DNA of 64,000 nucleotides from an uncultured Clostridia bacterium (GCA_934444735.1 CAKSDE010000008.1:58529-122528); one strand, 5' to 3'. Shown: positions 36,187 to 45,457, counted from the first letter of the stretch. A program made the numbers and translations. Notes: generated from the letters alone by a model not told the origin.

Positions 36187-39100
36187 GAAAACATATCAGA
36201 TTGAACGCATTTCTGGTGAGCATTATATGCGTATTTAATATTGTTGCTCCAAGTATGGTTTTTGCCGAGAGTAATACGGTTATAATATCAGATGAAAAGG
36301 ATCTCGAAAAGCTTTCTAAAAAATGCACGTTAGACAGTTGGTCGGTCGGCAAGACGGTTGTTTTAAAAAATGACATTAAGCTTTCTAAAAAATGTGATTT
36401 TCTCCCGATTCCGACCTTTGGAGGAACCTTTGAGGGAAACGGATATACCATTTCGGGCATAAAATTAAAGACAACAGGCTCTCATCAGGGATTTTTCAGA
36501 TATATTCAGGAAAGCGGAGCTGTCAGCAATCTGAACTTGGAAGGAGAGATATTGCCCGACGGCAGTAAAAATTATATAGGCGGAATTGCAGGCGAGAATA
36601 ACGGACTTATACAGTTTTGTGACTTTGAGGGAACTGTAAAGGGTGAAAGCACCGTCGGCGGTATTGTCGGCTTTAACAATGAGAAGGGAAAAATACAGTC
36701 CTGTATTTCGGGCGGCAAGGTTGACGCGAAAACTATGGTTGGCGGAATTGCGGGAAAAAATTCGGGCTTTATTTTAAAGGCGCAGAATAACAGCGAGGTG
36801 AATACCGTTGAACAGAAATCCGAAAATAATGTCATGAATACCGAAACCGATGTTGAATCGGTGGTTGAGAACATCAAAAATTCGGAAGACGATAACGAAA
36901 GCGAAGGTATAATGTCCGGAACAAGCGATATAGGCGGAATTGCGGGAATATCGAACGGAGTTATACAAGGGTGCATAAATAACGGAACGGTAGGTTATCA
37001 GCACGTCGGATATAATATAGGCGGAATTGCAGGCAGACAGTCGGGATATATGCTCGGGTGCCAGAATAACGCAAAAGTGTTCGGCAGAAAAGATGTCGGC
37101 GGAATTGTCGGTCAGGCGGAACCGTACATTATATTGAATATCAGCGAGAATAATCTTACATCACTGAAAGATGAGCTGCATAAATTAAACTCTATGATTA
37201 ATAATTTTGTCGATACGAACGATAATGCAATGGACGAAATTTCCGATCATCTGGACACTATTTCGCAATATTCAAAAAATGCGGGTGATGAGGCGGAAAA
37301 GCTCTTGAACGAGGGAAAGGATTTTGTCAACAACACGATAGATACTATAAATGACGATATAACAAACGTCAATAATACCGTTGCCGATACCTTTGCAAAC
37401 ATTGCCAATATAACAAACAGTATAAATAAGTTCGGCCCTGTGTTTAAGGATATGGGAGAATCGGCAAAGCTGATTTCAAAGAGCATAGATCAGATGAAAG
37501 AGGCAATTGACGGCGTTGAATTTTCTCGTCCCGATTTAAAAGAGCCGATGGACGAATTAAGCGATGCTTTAGACGATTTATCCGACGGAATGGATTATTT
37601 GTCGACAGCGTGCGATAAGATTCAAAAGGCTCTGGAGAATTTGGACGATGCAGTGGTAATATACAATAAGGATAAAGTCAAATATGCAATTTTAGACCTG
37701 CGCGATTCAATTATGCTTTTAAATGAGGCAAAAAGAAAAATCGAAACCAATATTTTAAATATCCGCAGCATTATAACCGATAAGCCGGACAGCGTAAAGG
37801 ATCTTACCGATAACGTAGAAAAATTGCAGGAATATTTGAATAATATAGAAAACGCTCTAAAGAGCGCTCAGACTGCATTATCCAATATGAGTGACGCACT
37901 TTCGGATTTGGCGAATTATATGGAAATTGACGGCAGCGCGCTAAGAGACGCGATGACCGATATGAAGAGTGCCGCGAAAAATCTGAAATTGGCAATGGAT
38001 AAGATAAACAGCAGCATAAAAGGCATAAATTCGGGAATAAACAATGCATATGACAGGCTGGACGATTATCTTGACGATACAATGTCAAAGCTTAATAATA
38101 CAAAAAAACAGTTAAGTGAAGCAATGAATACACTTTCGGGCGGCATTTCGGGCATTGCCGATCTTTCGGGAGATATAAGCGATATATTGTCGGAAATTTC
38201 ATTTGATGAACCCGACTTCTTTATAAAATCGAACGATAAGATTAAAATTTCAAGTGAGAATCTTTTTGACTCGCTCTCGTCGATTTCCGATGAAATTGAC
38301 GCAATGAAGGATACGACCAAGAATCAGAAAAAGAAGATAGAGAATGATGTAAAAAGCATAGTTGAGCAGTTTGATGTAATAACATTTTTGATTTTCGGTC
38401 AGGTCGAGGATATGGAAAGCAGTACAGCCAATTTCAGCCTTGAGGATTTGATAGAGGATGTTTCCGAAGAGGACATCTCAAATACACGTCAGGGTAAAAT
38501 TATGGAGTGCACCAATTACGGCGAGGTAAGTGCCGACAGAAACATAGGCGGTATAGCCGGCGCTATGGCGATAGAGTATGCACAGGACCCCGAGGACGAT
38601 ATAGATAAGCCGGATTCTCTGAAATTTACGTACAGAACCAAAGCGATATTGCAGAAGTGTGTAAATGAAGGGAAAGTGAACGGCAAAAAAGATTGCGTCG
38701 GCGGTGTTGTCGGTGACGGAGATTTAGGTACGGTGTATTACTGCGAAAATTATGCCGATGTCAGCAGCAGCGACGGAAAGTACGTCGGCGGCGTTGCGGG
38801 TTTGGGAAAATTCTCGCTGAAAAAAAGCTTTTCAAAAGCAAGTATAGAGGGGAAAAGCTATGTCGGCGGTATTGCCGGAAAAATTGACAGTATGTCATCA
38901 TGCTATGCTATAAGCGATGTTAAGGGTGATGAATATATCGGCGCGGTAATTGGTGAAACGGACAGCAATGACAATGTAAAAGGCTGCTATTATGTTGATA
39001 AAAACGTCGGTGGAATCGACGGCATAAGCTATCTCGGTCATGCAGAGCCGATTTCGTATGAAAAATTAAGAAATGCGGATCAGATACCGAAAAGATTCAA

Positions 39101-39746
39101 GAGCTTTAATATAACATTCATGATTGATGATAAGGCAGTCGAAACGAAGGATGCCGAATATGGCGCGAAGATTTCCGATATAGTATATCCCGACATTTCC
39201 GATAAGGATAAATATTACGGAAAATGGGAGGAGCCTGACGAGAAAACAGTAACAAAGGATATGGTAATAAATGCGGAGTATGTGCCGTGGGTTACAATTC
39301 TTGAGAGCAGTGAAAATAACGATACGGGAAATCTTGCAATAGGAATTGCTGAGGGTAAGTTTAAAGATGATACGGTTCTTCATGTTACCGAAAATAAGAC
39401 GCTCACTCCGGTATCGGGTGGAACGGTTTACGATGTTACTCTGTTGGGTTCCAACCTTAAAAAGAGTGATCCGCTCAATTTCAGAATGCTTAACAGCGAT
39501 AAGAAAAAGGCGGAGGTGTGGCAGTATTCGGACGGCAAATGGGAAAAGCTTGATACTTCAAACCGCGGAAAATACGTAAAAATGCAGCTCGGCAGTCCGA
39601 AAAGTACGATATGCGTAAAATATACCGATGCAGCGCGGACAATGGGGCTGATAATCGGAATTTCGGTTGTGGCAGTGCTTCTGATATTAGCATTTATATT
39701 CAGAAAAAAGATTATGCTTTTTATAAATAAGAAAAAACGTGCGTAG
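36183..39746 (+). CDS. Giant GLUG/coiled-coil cell-surface protein
   Basis: 1187 residues. A signal peptide (1-28, ending MVFA) is followed by GLUG repeats (about 70-315; NYIGGIAGENNGLIQ, STVGGIVGFNN, DIGGIAGISNG) and a long helical/coiled-coil region (about 320-745). More GLUG repeats follow (about 780-960; NIGGIAGAMA, VGGVVGDGDLG), then an InlB-B-repeat-like domain (about 985-1055) and a C-terminal membrane helix near 1155-1178 with a basic tail. It is thus anchored in the membrane and displayed outside. The coiled coil inserted between beta-helix halves recalls YhgE/Pip-type partners of MMPL transporters. The ATGA overlap with the transporter implies they work together. Confidence 0.8.
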   Translation: MRKHIRLNAFLVSIICVFNIVAPSMVFAESNTVIISDEKDLEKLSKKCTLDSWSVGKTVVLKNDIKLSKKCDFLPIPTFGGTFEGNGYTISGIKLKTTGSHQGFFRYIQESGAVSNLNLEGEILPDGSKNYIGGIAGENNGLIQFCDFEGTVKGESTVGGIVGFNNEKGKIQSCISGGKVDAKTMVGGIAGKNSGFILKAQNNSEVNTVEQKSENNVMNTETDVESVVENIKNSEDDNESEGIMSGTSDIGGIAGISNGVIQGCINNGTVGYQHVGYNIGGIAGRQSGYMLGCQNNAKVFGRKDVGGIVGQAEPYIILNISENNLTSLKDELHKLNSMINNFVDTNDNAMDEISDHLDTISQYSKNAGDEAEKLLNEGKDFVNNTIDTINDDITNVNNTVADTFANIANITNSINKFGPVFKDMGESAKLISKSIDQMKEAIDGVEFSRPDLKEPMDELSDALDDLSDGMDYLSTACDKIQKALENLDDAVVIYNKDKVKYAILDLRDSIMLLNEAKRKIETNILNIRSIITDKPDSVKDLTDNVEKLQEYLNNIENALKSAQTALSNMSDALSDLANYMEIDGSALRDAMTDMKSAAKNLKLAMDKINSSIKGINSGINNAYDRLDDYLDDTMSKLNNTKKQLSEAMNTLSGGISGIADLSGDISDILSEISFDEPDFFIKSNDKIKISSENLFDSLSSISDEIDAMKDTTKNQKKKIENDVKSIVEQFDVITFLIFGQVEDMESSTANFSLEDLIEDVSEEDISNTRQGKIMECTNYGEVSADRNIGGIAGAMAIEYAQDPEDDIDKPDSLKFTYRTKAILQKCVNEGKVNGKKDCVGGVVGDGDLGTVYYCENYADVSSSDGKYVGGVAGLGKFSLKKSFSKASIEGKSYVGGIAGKIDSMSSCYAISDVKGDEYIGAVIGETDSNDNVKGCYYVDKNVGGIDGISYLGHAEPISYEKLRNADQIPKRFKSFNITFMIDDKAVETKDAEYGAKISDIVYPDISDKDKYYGKWEEPDEKTVTKDMVINAEYVPWVTILESSENNDTGNLAIGIAEGKFKDDTVLHVTENKTLTPVSGGTVYDVTLLGSNLKKSDPLNFRMLNSDKKKAEVWQYSDGKWEKLDTSNRGKYVKMQLGSPKSTICVKYTDAARTMGLIIGISVVAVLLILAFIFRKKIMLFINKKKRA

Positions 39747-39751
39747 ACAAC

Positions 39752-39787
39752 AAAAAACAGCTTGACTCAAAGGTCAAGCTGTTTTTT
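39752..39787. terminator. Bidirectional terminator between GLUG and DeoR genes
   Basis: Perfect 15-bp stem AAAAAACAGCTTGAC / GTCAAGCTGTTTTTT with a 6-nt loop; A- and T-runs serve both convergent genes. Confidence 0.9.
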
Positions 39788-39789
39788 TG

Positions 39790-40482
39790 TCAGATAATTA
39801 TAATATCATCTGCATCATCGGCTCGGCAGAGCTTGTACATATATGTTTTATGCTGCTTTGTGTTGTCGAACATGAATATTTTTTTAGCGGAATTTTTCAT
39901 TACAACTCTGCGGACTGCCATCTGTTCTTCGTCAATATCGCTTATTACTCCGTCATCGGATATGCCGAGAGAGGAGAAGAAAGCAACATCAACATTGATG
40001 TATGAGAGAAAATCGGTGGTTTTTGCACCAACGCAGCATCTGTCGCGCTCATAATAATTTCCGCCGGCAATTATGCATTTTATATGGTATTTCGATGCAA
40101 TAAGCAGACATTGGACGGAATTGGTAACTATAGTTATGTTTTTATATTCAGCCAAAAGAGGAATTATGCAGTGGGAGGTGGAGGAGCTGTCAATAAAGAC
40201 GGCTATATTGTCGCTTAAATATTTTTTTGTCAGTGCGGCGATCTGCTTTTTCTCTTTTGAATGAAGCAGGCGGCGAAATTCTATCGGCATAAGATCCTCT
40301 TCGGAATTTATCATAGCGCCGCCGCTGTAGCGCTTGATATATCCGCTCTCTTCAAGCTCCTTTAAATCCCGCCGTATTGTCATTTCACAAACGAAAAACA
40401 TCTCGGAAAGCTTTTTGACCGATATGCGCTTTTCTTTTTTTAAGGTTTCTATAATTTGTTCCTGACGTTCATTTAAAATCAT
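39790..40482 (-). CDS. DeoR-family transcriptional regulator
   Basis: 230 residues on the minus strand from the ATG at 40482, which has AAGGAG seven bases upstream; a longer frame starting at 40533 has no ribosome site. The helix-turn-helix is ISVKKLSEMFFVCEMTIRRDLKEL, followed by IKRYSGGAM. The DeoRC sensor domain includes DSSSTSHCIIPLL and ITIVTNSVQ. No sugar operon is adjacent, so its target is unclear; it probably autoregulates through repeats at 40505-40535. Confidence 0.83.
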   Translation of the reverse strand: MILNERQEQIIETLKKEKRISVKKLSEMFFVCEMTIRRDLKELEESGYIKRYSGGAMINSEEDLMPIEFRRLLHSKEKKQIAALTKKYLSDNIAVFIDSSSTSHCIIPLLAEYKNITIVTNSVQCLLIASKYHIKCIIAGGNYYERDRCCVGAKTTDFLSYINVDVAFFSSLGISDDGVISDIDEEQMAVRRVVMKNSAKKIFMFDNTKQHKTYMYKLCRADDADDIIII

Positions 40483-40504
40483 TTTTTTCTCCTTATGTTT
40501 GCTC

Positions 40505-40535
40505 AAATGTTCGTTTATAAACATTTCAAACATTT
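40505..40535. promoter_or_regulatory. Candidate DeoR operator repeats
   Basis: AAATGTT (40505-40511) and AACATTT (40520-40526) form a dyad. A third AAACATTT lies at 40528-40535, between the divergent DeoR and ygjV promoters and touching the ygjV -35. Confidence 0.45.
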
Positions 40536-40536
40536 A

Positions 40537-40565
40537 TTGACATTTTCATGAAGTTATTGTATCAT
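40537..40565 (+). promoter_or_regulatory. Promoter for the YgjV-family gene
   Basis: TTGACA, 17-bp spacer, TATCAT, 33 bp upstream of the ATG at 40598. Confidence 0.65.
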
Positions 40566-40597
40566 AAAAAGAGAATTTTGACAAGAGGTAAAATAAG

Positions 40598-41131
40598 ATG
40601 AATTTAAGTGAAAATGTTTGGTTGGTTCAGGGACTGGGAATTATAGGAATAACGGCGAGCGTTTTGTCGTTTCAGTGCAAGGGACACAAAAAATTGCTCG
40701 CACTAAGGACTGCGAATGAATTTTTCTTTGCAATGCAGTATATTCTTTTGGGGGCATATACCGGCGCTGCGATGAATCTCATAGGCTGTGTCCGAAATAT
40801 TGTTTTTTCAAAGATGGTGGAAAAAGGTAAAAGCACATCTTTTGCAAGAGGAGTATTCAGCGTTATTTTTCTGATATTTGCAGGCGTTACATGGGCAGGA
40901 GGAAAAAGCATTTTGGTCGGTGCGGCGAAGGTGCTTTCAACGGTTGCATACGGAAGTAAAAATGTGTTTTTCGTTCGGGTTATGATATTTATCACAAGCG
41001 TTTCATGGTTTACATATAATTTTATTGTAAAATCCTATGCAGGCTGCGTATGCGAATTGCTGACAATCTGCTCGATAATCGTGGGAATTATAAGGATAGA
41101 CATTCCTAAACTGAGGAACAAAGAGAGATAA
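40598..41131 (+). CDS. YgjV-family inner membrane protein
   Basis: 177 residues with about five hydrophobic helices. Family features are GIIGITASVLSFQCKGHKKLL and the polar stretch FFFAMQYILLGAYTGAAMNLIGCVRN. YgjV (COG/PF10688-type) proteins are small membrane proteins of unknown function. AAGAGG precedes the start. It has its own promoter and terminator, so it is separate from spoVAD downstream. The possible DeoR operator upstream suggests shared control with the divergent regulator. Confidence 0.75.
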   Translation: MNLSENVWLVQGLGIIGITASVLSFQCKGHKKLLALRTANEFFFAMQYILLGAYTGAAMNLIGCVRNIVFSKMVEKGKSTSFARGVFSVIFLIFAGVTWAGGKSILVGAAKVLSTVAYGSKNVFFVRVMIFITSVSWFTYNFIVKSYAGCVCELLTICSIIVGIIRIDIPKLRNKER

Positions 41132-41165
41132 AAATAAGCGGCAGTTTACTGCCGTTTATTTTTTG
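41132..41165 (+). terminator. Terminator after the YgjV gene
   Basis: CGGCAGT/ACTGCCG stem (41139-41154) extended by AAATAA/TTTATT, ending in TTTTTT. Confidence 0.82.
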
Positions 41166-41194
41166 TATACAAATGATATTTGCGGTAAATAATA
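41165..41194 (+). promoter_or_regulatory. Candidate sigma-G promoter for spoVAD
   Basis: GTATA, 18-bp spacer, AATAATA compares with the sigma-G consensus GHATR-N18-CATWHTA (one mismatch in the -10). spoVA genes are sigma-G-dependent in known spore formers. The match is short and AT-rich. Confidence 0.35.
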
Positions 41195-41233
41195 AATAAA
41201 ATTCTTTTTATTGGAGAGAAAGGAAAAAGAAAT

Positions 41234-42229
41234 ATGCGGACGATTGAATTTAAAAATAACGTAAGTATCAAAGAAACGGCGGCAGTGGCAGGAGTAAAAG
41301 AGGGAAGAGGTCCTTTAAAAAATTGCTTTGATTTGGTTTTGGAGGACGATTACTACGGCGAAAAATCATGGGAAAAAGCAGAAAGCAAAATTCAGCATGA
41401 GGCAATAAAGAGGGCAATAGAAAAAGCCTCGTTAAAGGAACATGATATTGATTTTGCCTTTGCGGGTGATCTTTTGAATCAGTGCGTCAGCTCGCATTAC
41501 GCTATGCGCGGCTTTGATATTCCGTTTTTGGGAGTGTACGGCGCGTGCTCCACTATGGTAGAGAGCATGATTCTCGGTGCGGTGACGATTTCGGGAAGAT
41601 TTGCCCAAAATGTTGTATGTGCAACCTCGAGTCATTTTTGCTCGGCAGAAAAACAGTTCCGCTTTCCGCTCGATTACGGCGGACAAAGACCGCCCTCGGC
41701 ACAATGGACGGTAACTGGCGGCGGATGTGCAGTTCTTACTAAAGAGAAAGGGAAAATCAGCGTCAAATATGCCACACCGGGAAAAATTGTGGATATGGGT
41801 ATTACCGACTTGAACAACATGGGTACGGCCATGGCGCCTGCTGCCGCCGATACAATAAGCACTCATTTAAAAAACAGGAATGTTTCGCCCGAATATTACG
41901 ATAAAATCTATACCGGAGATTTGGGAATGATCGGCTCGGATATATTGTGCGATGTTTTAAATAAAGACGGCATCGATATATATAAGCAGCATGAGGATTG
42001 CGGCAAGCTGATATACGATCTTGAAAAGGACGATGTTCACGCCGGGGCGAGCGGCTGCGGCTGCTGTGCGAGCGTATTTTGCGGACATATCTTTGATGAA
42101 CTTAAAAAAGGCTCTTTAAAAAGGATATTGCTTGTCGCAACAGGCGCTCTTATGAATGCTACGATTGTCCAGCAAGGGGAAAGCATACCTGTTATTGCGC
42201 ACGCATTGGAAATTTCGGCGGAAAATTAA
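41234..42229 (+). CDS. spoVAD: Stage V sporulation protein AD
   Basis: 331 residues, thiolase-like fold. Matches include AAVAGVKEGRGPLKNCFD, LGVYGACSTMVESM (with the conserved Cys region), QRPPSAQWTVTGGGCA and DVHAGASGCGCCASVF. SpoVAD binds dipicolinic acid and helps load it into the forespore. The gene is followed by spoVAE, but the usual spoVAC is missing upstream. GAAAGGA precedes the start. Confidence 0.94.
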   Translation: MRTIEFKNNVSIKETAAVAGVKEGRGPLKNCFDLVLEDDYYGEKSWEKAESKIQHEAIKRAIEKASLKEHDIDFAFAGDLLNQCVSSHYAMRGFDIPFLGVYGACSTMVESMILGAVTISGRFAQNVVCATSSHFCSAEKQFRFPLDYGGQRPPSAQWTVTGGGCAVLTKEKGKISVKYATPGKIVDMGITDLNNMGTAMAPAAADTISTHLKNRNVSPEYYDKIYTGDLGMIGSDILCDVLNKDGIDIYKQHEDCGKLIYDLEKDDVHAGASGCGCCASVFCGHIFDELKKGSLKRILLVATGALMNATIVQQGESIPVIAHALEISAEN

Positions 42230-42246
42230 AAAGGAGAGTAAATGTT

Positions 42247-42606
42247 ATGAATTATTTAAAAGCGTTTGTTGTGGGCGGATTACTTTGCGTTATCGGGCAG
42301 ATATTCATTGACAAAACAAAGCTTACGCCTGCAAGAATATTGGTTGCGTATGTGGTTGTGGGAGTATTTCTGCAAATGTTCGGCTGGTATCAAAAGCTTG
42401 TTGATTTTGCAGGCTGCGGTGCAACCGTACCGCTTACCGGATTTGGATATAATCTCGCAAAGGGTGTGGAAAAAGCGGTTGCCGAAAAGGGATTGATAGG
42501 GGTTTTAACCGGCGGGCTTACAGCAAATGCGGCAGGAATTACGGCGGCAATCCTTTTCGGCTTGATTGCGGCAATAATTTTCAAGCCAAAATCAAAAACG
42601 GAGTAA
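42247..42606 (+). CDS. spoVAE: Stage V sporulation protein AE
   Basis: 119 residues, four hydrophobic helices, including FVVGGLLCVIGQIFIDKTKLTPARILV, the SpoVAC/SpoVAE family signature, and TGFGYNLAKGV. It is part of the dipicolinate channel complex in the inner forespore membrane. AAGGAG is well placed and the gene starts 17 bp after spoVAD. Confidence 0.92.
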   Translation: MNYLKAFVVGGLLCVIGQIFIDKTKLTPARILVAYVVVGVFLQMFGWYQKLVDFAGCGATVPLTGFGYNLAKGVEKAVAEKGLIGVLTGGLTANAAGITAAILFGLIAAIIFKPKSKTE

Positions 42607-42612
42607 AAGATA

Positions 42613-42641
42613 TTTACAAACGGGTGATTTTGTGGTACAAT
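42613..42641 (+). promoter_or_regulatory. Promoter for the pyrophosphatase gene
   Basis: TTTACA, 17-bp spacer, TACAAT, about 85 bp upstream of the ATG. Confidence 0.6.
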
Positions 42642-42656
42642 AGGGATAATGTATAA

Positions 42657-42692
42657 TAGGTAATTGCGAAATTGTTATTTTACAATTACCTA
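42657..42692 (+). other. Hairpin in the ppa leader
   Basis: TAGGTAATTG pairs with CAATTACCTA (10 bp, 16-nt loop) between the promoter and ribosome site. No T-run; it may influence mRNA stability or be an operator. Confidence 0.5.
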
Positions 42693-42726
42693 AATTGGTA
42701 TATGAAATAAAAGGAGGAGCAAATTT

Positions 42727-43257
42727 ATGACAAACATATGGCATGACATTAGCCCGAAGAGAATATCGCCCGAAGATTTTGTGGCATGTATTGAGATTCC
42801 GAAGGGCGGAAAGAACAAGTACGAAATGGATAAAGAAACAGGTATGCTGTGTCTTGACCGAGTTCTGTACACTTCCACTCATTATCCGGCAAATTACGGC
42901 TTTATTCCGCGCACATATGCCGCCGATAACGATCCGTTAGATGTGCTGGTACTGTGTCAGGAATCGATCGTACCGATGACGTTGGTAAGATGCTATCCGA
43001 TAGGCGTTATGAAGATGATTGATGATGAGCAGGAAGATGAAAAAATTATCGCAATTCCTTTTAATGATCCGTCATTGACGGTTTATGACGATATTTCACA
43101 GCTGCTGGAGCATACGTTTGATGAAATTAAGCATTTCTTTAAGGTTTATAAATCCTTGGAGGGCAAAGAAACCGTTGTGAGTGAAGCTTTGGGGCGTGAA
43201 GAGGCGAAAGAAATAATAAAGAAAAGCATTGCAAGATACAAAGAATGCTTTTGCTGA
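42727..43257 (+). CDS. ppa: Inorganic pyrophosphatase (family I)
   Basis: 176 residues. The family I signature DNDPLDVLV (metal-binding aspartates) follows YGFIPRTYA, with the N-terminal IEIPKGGKNKYEMDKETG substrate loop. It hydrolyses pyrophosphate from biosynthesis in the cytoplasm. AAGGAGGAG supports the start. The putative fucosidase follows 20 bp later, probably as a chance operon partner. Confidence 0.95.
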   Translation: MTNIWHDISPKRISPEDFVACIEIPKGGKNKYEMDKETGMLCLDRVLYTSTHYPANYGFIPRTYAADNDPLDVLVLCQESIVPMTLVRCYPIGVMKMIDDEQEDEKIIAIPFNDPSLTVYDDISQLLEHTFDEIKHFFKVYKSLEGKETVVSEALGREEAKEIIKKSIARYKECFC

Positions 43258-43277
43258 AAAGAAAAGGAGCTGCAAAG

Positions 43278-45245
43278 ATGAACTTCAGACAAGTACATTT
43301 GGATTTTCACACAAGTGAAAAAATTCCCGGCATCGGAAAAAGATTTGATAAGAAACAATTTCAGGAGGCATTGAAAACCGGACACGTTAATTCGATAACG
43401 GTATTTTCAAAATGCCATCACGGCTGGGCATATCATCCGTCGGAGAAAAACGAGATGCACCCGAATCTCAAATTTGACCTTTTGGGAGCACAAATCGAGG
43501 CGGCGCATGAGATAGGGGTAAAAACACCGGTTTATCTCTCTGCGGGACTTGATGAGAAGATGGCGGTAAGACATCCGGAATGGCTGGTAAGGAACATAAA
43601 TGACGATACTGCATGGGTAGATAGCTTTATGAAACCGGGGTATCACAGAATGTGCATGAACTCGCCGTATCTGGACTATCTCTTGGCGCAGATAAAGGAA
43701 GTTTGCGAAAAATATGACGCGGACGGGATTTTCCTGGACATTGTCGGTGTATTCCCGTGCTATTGCCACAATTGCTTAAAAACGCTTGAGGACGAGGGAA
43801 AGAGCCGCAAAAATCCCGATGACGTTTTGGATTTGGCGGAGCGAGTATATGCAAATTATACAAGACGCGTAAGAGAAACTATAGATTCCGTAAAACCAGG
43901 ATTGCCCGTTTTCCATAACGGAGGACATATCCGCGGCGGCAGACGTGATATTGCTAAGATGAACACGCATTTAGAGCTTGAATCGCTCCCGACAGGCGGC
44001 TGGGGATATGATCATTTCCCACTTTCGGCAAGATTGGTACAGTGCTTTGGCATGGACTTTTTGGGCATGACCGGCAAATTCCACACAACATGGGGTGAGT
44101 TTGGCGGATTCAAGCACCCGAATGCGCTCAGATACGAGGTGAGCCTTGCAGCTGCAAACGGCGCAAAAAGCTCAATCGGAGATCAGCTGCACCCGAGCGG
44201 CGAGATGGATATGGCTACATATAAGCTTATCGGCGCGGCATATTCGGAGCTGGAGGAAAAAGAGGAATGGCTTGACAATGTAGAGCAAGTTACCGATATT
44301 GCTGTATTTTCGTATGAATCCTATTCGGGCAGCTTCGGAGTGGGGCAGTCGACAAACGTAACGGGCATTGACGCAGGTGTGGCAAGGATACTTTTAGAGG
44401 GAAAATATCTGTTTGATGTAGTCGATATGGAAAATGATTTTAACGACTACAAGGTTGTGATTCTGCCCGATATGATAAGAATAAATCCCGAATTGAAAGA
44501 AAAACTTGATGATTTTATAAAGCATGGCGGTAAAATCCTTGCAAGCGGGAAGAGCGGACTTATGGACAATGAGGACGCATTTGCGTATGATTTCGGTGTA
44601 AAGTACGTGGGAGAGAACCCATATAACCCCGATTACTTCCGCCCGAATTTTGAAATGGAAGGGCTTTTTGAAACGGCATATGTTATGTATTCCGAGGGTA
44701 CAAAGGTTGAGCTTTCGGGAGGCATTGAGCTGGGAAAACGCGAGAATCCGTATTTTAACCGCGATGTTGATCATTTCTGCTCGCATCAGCATACGCCTGA
44801 TTCGTTTGAATACGGCGGCTCCGGCATGGCACAGGGAAAAGACGGCATATATATAGCATGGCAGATATTCTCGGAGTATGCCGAAAAAGGCTCGCTTATA
44901 TTAAAAAGAACGGTAACTCACGCTTTGGATTTGCTCTTGGGGGACAACAAGACAATCAAGACGAATTTGGGAGCACAGGGAGTTGTAACGCTGATGCGCC
45001 AGGAGGGAAGATACATAAATCATCTGCTTTATGCCTCACCTGTAAGACGAGGCAAAGATACCGAAGTAATCGAGGATATTCTTCCTATATTGGATACCGA
45101 GGTGGAATTGAAACTCCCGAAAAAAATCAAAAATGTATATCTCGCACCGCAGAAACAAGCGATTGAGTTTACACAAGACGGCGATAAAGTCAAGTTCAAG
45201 GTAGATAAATTTGAGTGTCACCAAATGGTGGTATTGGATTATTAA
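43278..45245 (+). CDS. Putative alpha-L-fucosidase, GH151-like
   Basis: 655 residues from the ATG at 43278, supported by AAAGGAGC; an upstream in-frame ATG lies inside the ppa frame. The N-terminal TIM-barrel-like part begins MNFRQVHLDFHTSEKIPG and contains SITVFSKCHHGWAYHP and DGIFLDIVGVFPCYC. A beta-galactosidase-trimerisation-like domain follows (about 345-470; GKYLFDVVDMENDFNDYKVV, IKHGGKILASGKSGL), then a C-terminal beta-domain. This architecture recalls CAZy GH151, where alpha-L-fucosidase activity is known. There is no signal peptide, so it would act on imported glycans. Specificity is inference, but it fits the fucose genes in this window. Confidence 0.65.
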   Translation: MNFRQVHLDFHTSEKIPGIGKRFDKKQFQEALKTGHVNSITVFSKCHHGWAYHPSEKNEMHPNLKFDLLGAQIEAAHEIGVKTPVYLSAGLDEKMAVRHPEWLVRNINDDTAWVDSFMKPGYHRMCMNSPYLDYLLAQIKEVCEKYDADGIFLDIVGVFPCYCHNCLKTLEDEGKSRKNPDDVLDLAERVYANYTRRVRETIDSVKPGLPVFHNGGHIRGGRRDIAKMNTHLELESLPTGGWGYDHFPLSARLVQCFGMDFLGMTGKFHTTWGEFGGFKHPNALRYEVSLAAANGAKSSIGDQLHPSGEMDMATYKLIGAAYSELEEKEEWLDNVEQVTDIAVFSYESYSGSFGVGQSTNVTGIDAGVARILLEGKYLFDVVDMENDFNDYKVVILPDMIRINPELKEKLDDFIKHGGKILASGKSGLMDNEDAFAYDFGVKYVGENPYNPDYFRPNFEMEGLFETAYVMYSEGTKVELSGGIELGKRENPYFNRDVDHFCSHQHTPDSFEYGGSGMAQGKDGIYIAWQIFSEYAEKGSLILKRTVTHALDLLLGDNKTIKTNLGAQGVVTLMRQEGRYINHLLYASPVRRGKDTEVIEDILPILDTEVELKLPKKIKNVYLAPQKQAIEFTQDGDKVKFKVDKFECHQMVVLDY

Positions 45246-45250
45246 AAAAG

Positions 45251-45288
45251 ATCGGGGACATAAAATATGTCCCCGAATTGTTTTGTTT
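45251..45288 (+). terminator. Terminator after the putative fucosidase gene
   Basis: CGGGGACATA (45253-45262) / TATGTCCCCG (45266-45275) with an AAA loop, followed by AATTGTTTTGTTT. Confidence 0.85.
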
Positions 45289-45294
45289 GCATAA

Positions 45295-45329
45295 AAAAAT
45301 CGCTTAAACATTAAGTTTAAGCGATTTTT
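45295..45329 (-). terminator. Terminator of tRNA-fMet
   Basis: Perfect stem AAAAATCGCTTAAAC / GTTTAAGCGATTTTT with a 5-nt loop, just 3' of the minus-strand tRNA. Confidence 0.88.
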
Positions 45330-45332
45330 ACT

Positions 45333-45409
<77 letters not shown>

Positions 45410-45428
45410 CTATTTAGATTACTGATAT

Positions 45429-45457
45429 AGTATACCATATATAAATGCATATGTCAA
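45429..45457 (-). promoter_or_regulatory. Promoter of tRNA-fMet
   Basis: On the minus strand: TTGACA, 17-bp spacer, TATACT, about 20 bp before the tRNA. Confidence 0.8.
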
